Assembly (NCBI GenBank): GCA_013001935.1
Contig: JABDKZ010000038.1
Span: 1 to 10,197, forward strand
Source of the DNA: Maribacter sp.
GTDB taxonomy: Bacteria > Bacteroidota > Bacteroidia > Flavobacteriales > Flavobacteriaceae
Reading direction: 5' to 3'
Length of the DNA stretch: 10,197 nucleotides
In this document: piece by piece, positions 7,881 to 10,197 of the stretch
Position numbering within the stretch: the first letter of the stretch is position 1
Layout: each line of letters opens with the position of its first letter
Made by a program: the position numbers and the translations under genes
The notes under the pieces: model-generated
Database searches by the model: none
Seen by the model: only the letters and a program-made list of their open reading frames with translations
Told to the model about the DNA's origin: nothing

Positions 7881-8390
7881 ATGAAACAATATCTCTTTCT
7901 ATTTGTAATCTTAATTGGCTTTACCGCTATGGGTCAAAACCCCAATGCAAAAAGTGATTTTTGGAACCATGTATATTATGGGGGTGGAATTGGGCTTTCT
8001 TTTACAAACGGGGGTTTCAACGGTTCTATTTCCCCAAGTGCCATTTACAGAGTAAACGAACAATTCGCTACAGGTCTAAGCCTTAACTTAAATTATTCCC
8101 AGTTCAATAACGATAAGTTTTTTGCTTATGGCGGAAGCATTTTAACGCTGATCAATCCTGTTCCTTTTTTACAACTTTCAGGAGAGCTGGAACAACTTAG
8201 AATAAACCGAACAATTTCGAATGTAGGATTTGCCAATATTGAAGACAACTACTGGTCCCCTGCTCTTTTCCTAGGCATGGGATTTGTTACCCAAAATATT
8301 ACCTTCGGAATGAGATATGATGTTCTTTATGATAATACTAGGAGCATTTATGCCAATGCTTGGATGCCTTTTGTAAGGGTCTACTTTTAA
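7881..8390 (+). CDS. small outer-membrane beta-barrel protein of the family often labelled 'alpha-ketoglutarate decarboxylase'
   Basis: The 169-residue product begins with a clear signal peptide (MKQYLFLFVILIGFTAMG, cleavage near Gly18-Gln19). The rest consists of alternating amphipathic strands rich in Gly, Asn, Tyr and Phe: GGGIGLSFTNGGFNGSISPS, a YRVNEQFATGLSLNLNYSQF strand pair, and a terminal strand ending in VRVYF. A C-terminal aromatic residue is typical of barrel proteins inserted by the BAM machinery. There are no ThDP-binding motifs or other decarboxylase features, and the protein is far too small to be one. From memory, flavobacterial homologues carry the name alpha-ketoglutarate decarboxylase, probably because of the adjacent odhA (kgd) gene. 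The true function is unknown; eight short strands would fit an OmpW/OmpA-like barrel size. It diverges from odhA across 125 bases and converges on the next gene. Confidence 0.85.
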   Translation: MKQYLFLFVILIGFTAMGQNPNAKSDFWNHVYYGGGIGLSFTNGGFNGSISPSAIYRVNEQFATGLSLNLNYSQFNNDKFFAYGGSILTLINPVPFLQLSGELEQLRINRTISNVGFANIEDNYWSPALFLGMGFVTQNITFGMRYDVLYDNTRSIYANAWMPFVRVYF

Positions 8391-8743
8391 GACGAATAGT
8401 TCTCCTTTAACCAAACTTTTTGAAGTTCCCTTCTTAAGACCAAGAAAGAAACCTGTTCGGCAACCTCAACAACATCAGTCATTTGAATTTGCTTGAATGC
8501 CTTTTCGGGAACATCGATCACGTACATTAAATTCAAGTATTCCGAAAATTTCTCCAATATCAAATAATAGATTTTTTCATGAAGAATGGTCTTTAGGCTG
8601 CTCGGAAGAACATCAGGGGTCAAATCAATTGGGATATTGGCAAGGCCAAAATCCTTTATTAATTGTTCAACTAATTTGGCATACAATTGTTTTTCCTGTG
8701 CATTAGATAATAGAGCGGTACTATTTGGGAAATCAATCTTCAT
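8387..8743 (-). CDS. conserved-looking hypothetical protein, 118 residues, mostly helical
   Basis: I do not recognise a named domain. The sequence is a soluble, probably all-alpha protein. A helix at about 12-32 (LSNAQEKQLYAKLVEQLIKDF) leads into a Pro-containing stretch (ANIPIDLTPDVLPSS). Helices follow at about 48-72 (LKTILHEKIYYLILEKFSEY) and about 80-112, ending QKVWLKENYSS. There is no signal peptide and no cysteine, and charge is balanced. Codon use and composition look like the neighbours, and the ATG at 8743 has an A/T-rich leader, supporting a real gene. It lies 32 bases downstream of the amidohydrolase on the same strand, so it is probably read from the same transcript. Its TAA overlaps the stop of the convergent barrel gene by four bases. 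I have the impression that similar proteins occur in other Flavobacteriaceae, but this needs a database search. Confidence 0.75.
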   Translation of the reverse strand: MKIDFPNSTALLSNAQEKQLYAKLVEQLIKDFGLANIPIDLTPDVLPSSLKTILHEKIYYLILEKFSEYLNLMYVIDVPEKAFKQIQMTDVVEVAEQVSFLVLRRELQKVWLKENYSS

Positions 8744-8775
8744 AACTTAATATACGTTCCCCAACTACTTTTGGT

Positions 8776-10053
8776 TCAGTTATTTTTATAGACCACTCCA
8801 TCTTTCATTACAAAAAGCACATTCTCAAGCGTAGAGGCCTTGTTCAACGGATTATCCTCTACCGCAATTATATCGGCTAAAAAACCTTCTTTCAACTGCC
8901 CCAACTGATCGGCCATATCCAAGAGATTGGCATTGATTACTGTTGCTGCTTTTAGTGATTCTTTCAGTGGTATGCCAGATTCTAACAAATAACCAAACTC
9001 AATTGCATTGGTTCCATGGGGAAATACACCTGCATCGGTTCCAAAACCCATAGGCACCCCTTTTTTATAGGCCTTGGCCATTGTAGCTTGGTGAATTGGT
9101 CCTATTTCCAACGCTTTCCGAGCAACAACTGGAGGAAAGAAACCCGCTACTTTTGCCTTTTCAGCTACCTGTTTGCCAGCGCTAATAGTAGGGATCAAGA
9201 AACAGTTATGCTTAATCATTAAATCCATGGTTTCCTCACTCATAAATGATCCGTGTTCTATAGTATTCACCCCACCGATAATGGCCAACTTCATTCCTTC
9301 ATCCCCATGAGCATGGGCGGCGACAGAAAAACCATAGTTCTTGGCAGTACGTGTTACCGCTTTAATCTCGTCCAAAGTAAACTGAGGATTATGGCCACTT
9401 TTTGCGACACTCATCACTCCTCCGGTAGCTGTTATTTTTATTAGATCTGCTCCATTTTTATAACGCTGACGTACGGCTTTTTTTGCATCCTCCGGAGAAT
9501 TCACAACTCCTTCTTTAGGTCCTGGATCACCCATCAAGGATTTCTTCATTCCATTCGAGGGATCCGCATGACCCCCAGTTGTTGCCAAAGCTTTGCCCGA
9601 AGTGAAAATACGTGGCCCAGCTACAATTCCCTTATTAATTGCATTCCGCAGAGAAATGTTTACTCCAGAACCCCCTAGATCGCGCACTGTAGTAAAACCC
9701 GCCATCAAAGTTTTTTTTGCATTAAGGGTTGATTCAAAAGCAACATCTGCTTCATTGTTGGTAAATCTTTTGATGTAGCTCTGTGGATTGAATTCAGATT
9801 CCATGTGTACATGCATATCTATAAGACCCGGCAGAACTGTTTTATCCTTTAAATCAATCGTAGTATCAGAAGCTGACCCTAAGACATACCCATTCTGAAT
9901 ACTTTTTATTTTGTTGGCCGAAACAACGATTGTCTTTTCCGATTCGGTTTTACCAGTTGCCACATCGATAATGTTACCGCAATGCAAATAAGTGTCTTGT
10001 GCACTGACGAAGCATATTGAGATAAGCGCTATAAAGGATAATACTCTTTTCAT
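8776..10053 (-). CDS. secreted metal-dependent amidohydrolase (imidazolonepropionase/Xaa-Arg/Lys dipeptidase-like)
   Basis: The 425-residue protein starts with a signal peptide (MKRVLSFIALISICFVSAQ), so it acts in the periplasm or is lipid-free exported. The amidohydrolase-superfamily site is complete: HVH at 81-83 after PGLIDM, Lys206 in LIKITATGG (expected to be carboxylated and bridge two metals), His247 in AAHAHG, His267 in TIEHGS, and Asp340 in GTDAG. A small beta-sandwich is built from the N-terminal ~70 residues and the C-terminus (GFLADIIAVEDNPL). Characterised relatives with this motif set cleave dipeptides or N-acyl amino acids with Pro, Arg or Lys at the C-terminus, but the substrate here cannot be read from the sequence. 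It is probably the first gene of a unit with the 118-residue protein, since a terminator closes the gene upstream. The ATG at 10053 is well supported by the signal peptide. Confidence 0.92.
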   Translation of the reverse strand: MKRVLSFIALISICFVSAQDTYLHCGNIIDVATGKTESEKTIVVSANKIKSIQNGYVLGSASDTTIDLKDKTVLPGLIDMHVHMESEFNPQSYIKRFTNNEADVAFESTLNAKKTLMAGFTTVRDLGGSGVNISLRNAINKGIVAGPRIFTSGKALATTGGHADPSNGMKKSLMGDPGPKEGVVNSPEDAKKAVRQRYKNGADLIKITATGGVMSVAKSGHNPQFTLDEIKAVTRTAKNYGFSVAAHAHGDEGMKLAIIGGVNTIEHGSFMSEETMDLMIKHNCFLIPTISAGKQVAEKAKVAGFFPPVVARKALEIGPIHQATMAKAYKKGVPMGFGTDAGVFPHGTNAIEFGYLLESGIPLKESLKAATVINANLLDMADQLGQLKEGFLADIIAVEDNPLNKASTLENVLFVMKDGVVYKNN

Positions 10054-10071
10054 GGTTGGTTATTTATATAT

Positions 10072-10107
10072 AAAAAAACGAGAGGAAATATACATATAAA
10101 TCCTCTC
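10072..10107 (-). terminator. intrinsic terminator of the partial gene at the right edge
   Basis: On the minus strand, GAGAGGA and TCCTCTC pair perfectly over 7 bp around a 14-base A+T-rich loop. They are followed by one G and seven T residues. It lies 28 bases after the stop of the partial gene and 18 bases before the amidohydrolase ATG. It therefore separates two transcription units, and the amidohydrolase promoter must overlap or lie close to it. Confidence 0.8.
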
Positions 10108-10134
10108 ATGCAATTAAACTTTTATGCCTTAAAA

Positions 10135-10197
10135 TTAGTTTCTTATCTTTTGTTCCCAAACCCAAGCTGATTTCATGGCATCGTCCAAAGTATACTG
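10135..10197 (-). CDS. galE: C-terminal end of a gene, probably UDP-glucose 4-epimerase (GalE)
   Basis: Only the last 20 codons and a TAA are inside the window. The peptide QYTLDDAMKSAWVWEQKIRN resembles the end of bacterial GalE-type epimerases, where a '-L-D-D-x-x-x-S-A-W-x-W-E' helix closes the protein. GalE interconverts UDP-glucose and UDP-galactose in the cytoplasm with bound NAD. The identification rests on a very short segment, and other extended short-chain dehydrogenases (nucleotide-sugar epimerases) end similarly. An intrinsic terminator follows directly. Confidence 0.5.
   Translation of the reverse strand, partial: QYTLDDAMKSAWVWEQKIRN

Noticed and set aside
7881..8390. Alpha-ketoglutarate decarboxylase enzyme
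   Set aside because: It is 169 residues, exported and of beta-barrel composition, and it lacks any ThDP motif; the name does not fit the sequence.
1..10197. CRISPR array, insertion sequence, phage or defence island
   Set aside because: No repeated direct units, terminal inverted repeats, transposase, integrase or known defence genes were seen. The tRNA-Ser has no adjacent integrase or visible duplicated 3' end.

Overview
The window looks like an ordinary stretch of core chromosome from a member of the Flavobacteriaceae (Bacteroidota). The support is an A+T-rich sequence, A-rich leaders in place of Shine-Dalgarno sites, TAnnTTTG-like -7 promoter words, and proteins whose sequences and neighbours resemble flavobacterial ones. 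The genus cannot be settled from the sequence. There are no transposases, phage genes, CRISPR arrays or long repeats.

Left block, 1-3109, all on the minus strand. Transcription runs from tatD (metal-dependent hydrolase) into ansA (type I asparaginase) through a TGATG stop/start overlap. It then passes a tRNA-Ser(GGA) gene and reaches an ExbB/TolQ/MotA proton-channel gene, followed by a small multi-span membrane protein cut by the window edge. The ExbB gene and the small membrane protein probably begin a Ton-type energy-transduction cluster that continues to the left.

Centre, 3232-7755. A plus-strand gene encodes a small retropepsin-like aspartic protease. It converges with the minus-strand pair odhA-odhB (E1 and E2 of the 2-oxoglutarate dehydrogenase complex). 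odhA and odhB overlap by four bases (ATGA). A strong hairpin with T-runs on both strands separates the convergent genes, and the protease stop codon sits in its loop. The E3 subunit of the dehydrogenase is not in the window.

Right block, 7881-10197. A plus-strand gene for a small outer-membrane beta-barrel protein diverges from odhA. Members of this family are often labelled 'alpha-ketoglutarate decarboxylase', apparently by carry-over from the neighbouring gene. It converges, with a four-base stop overlap, on a minus-strand gene for an unknown 118-residue helical protein. Upstream of that gene lies a secreted metal-dependent amidohydrolase of the imidazolonepropionase/prolidase-like group. 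The last 63 bases are the 3' end of another minus-strand gene, probably galE, closed by its own intrinsic terminator.

Functionally the window combines central metabolism (TCA cycle E1/E2, asparagine breakdown), envelope energisation (ExbB) and protein/peptide turnover (retropepsin-like protease, exported amidohydrolase). I found no convincing new multi-gene system. The points most worth a second look are the protease/terminator architecture, the mislabelled barrel protein beside odhAB, the Ser-for-Thr change in the asparaginase catalytic motif, and the two unrecognised proteins.
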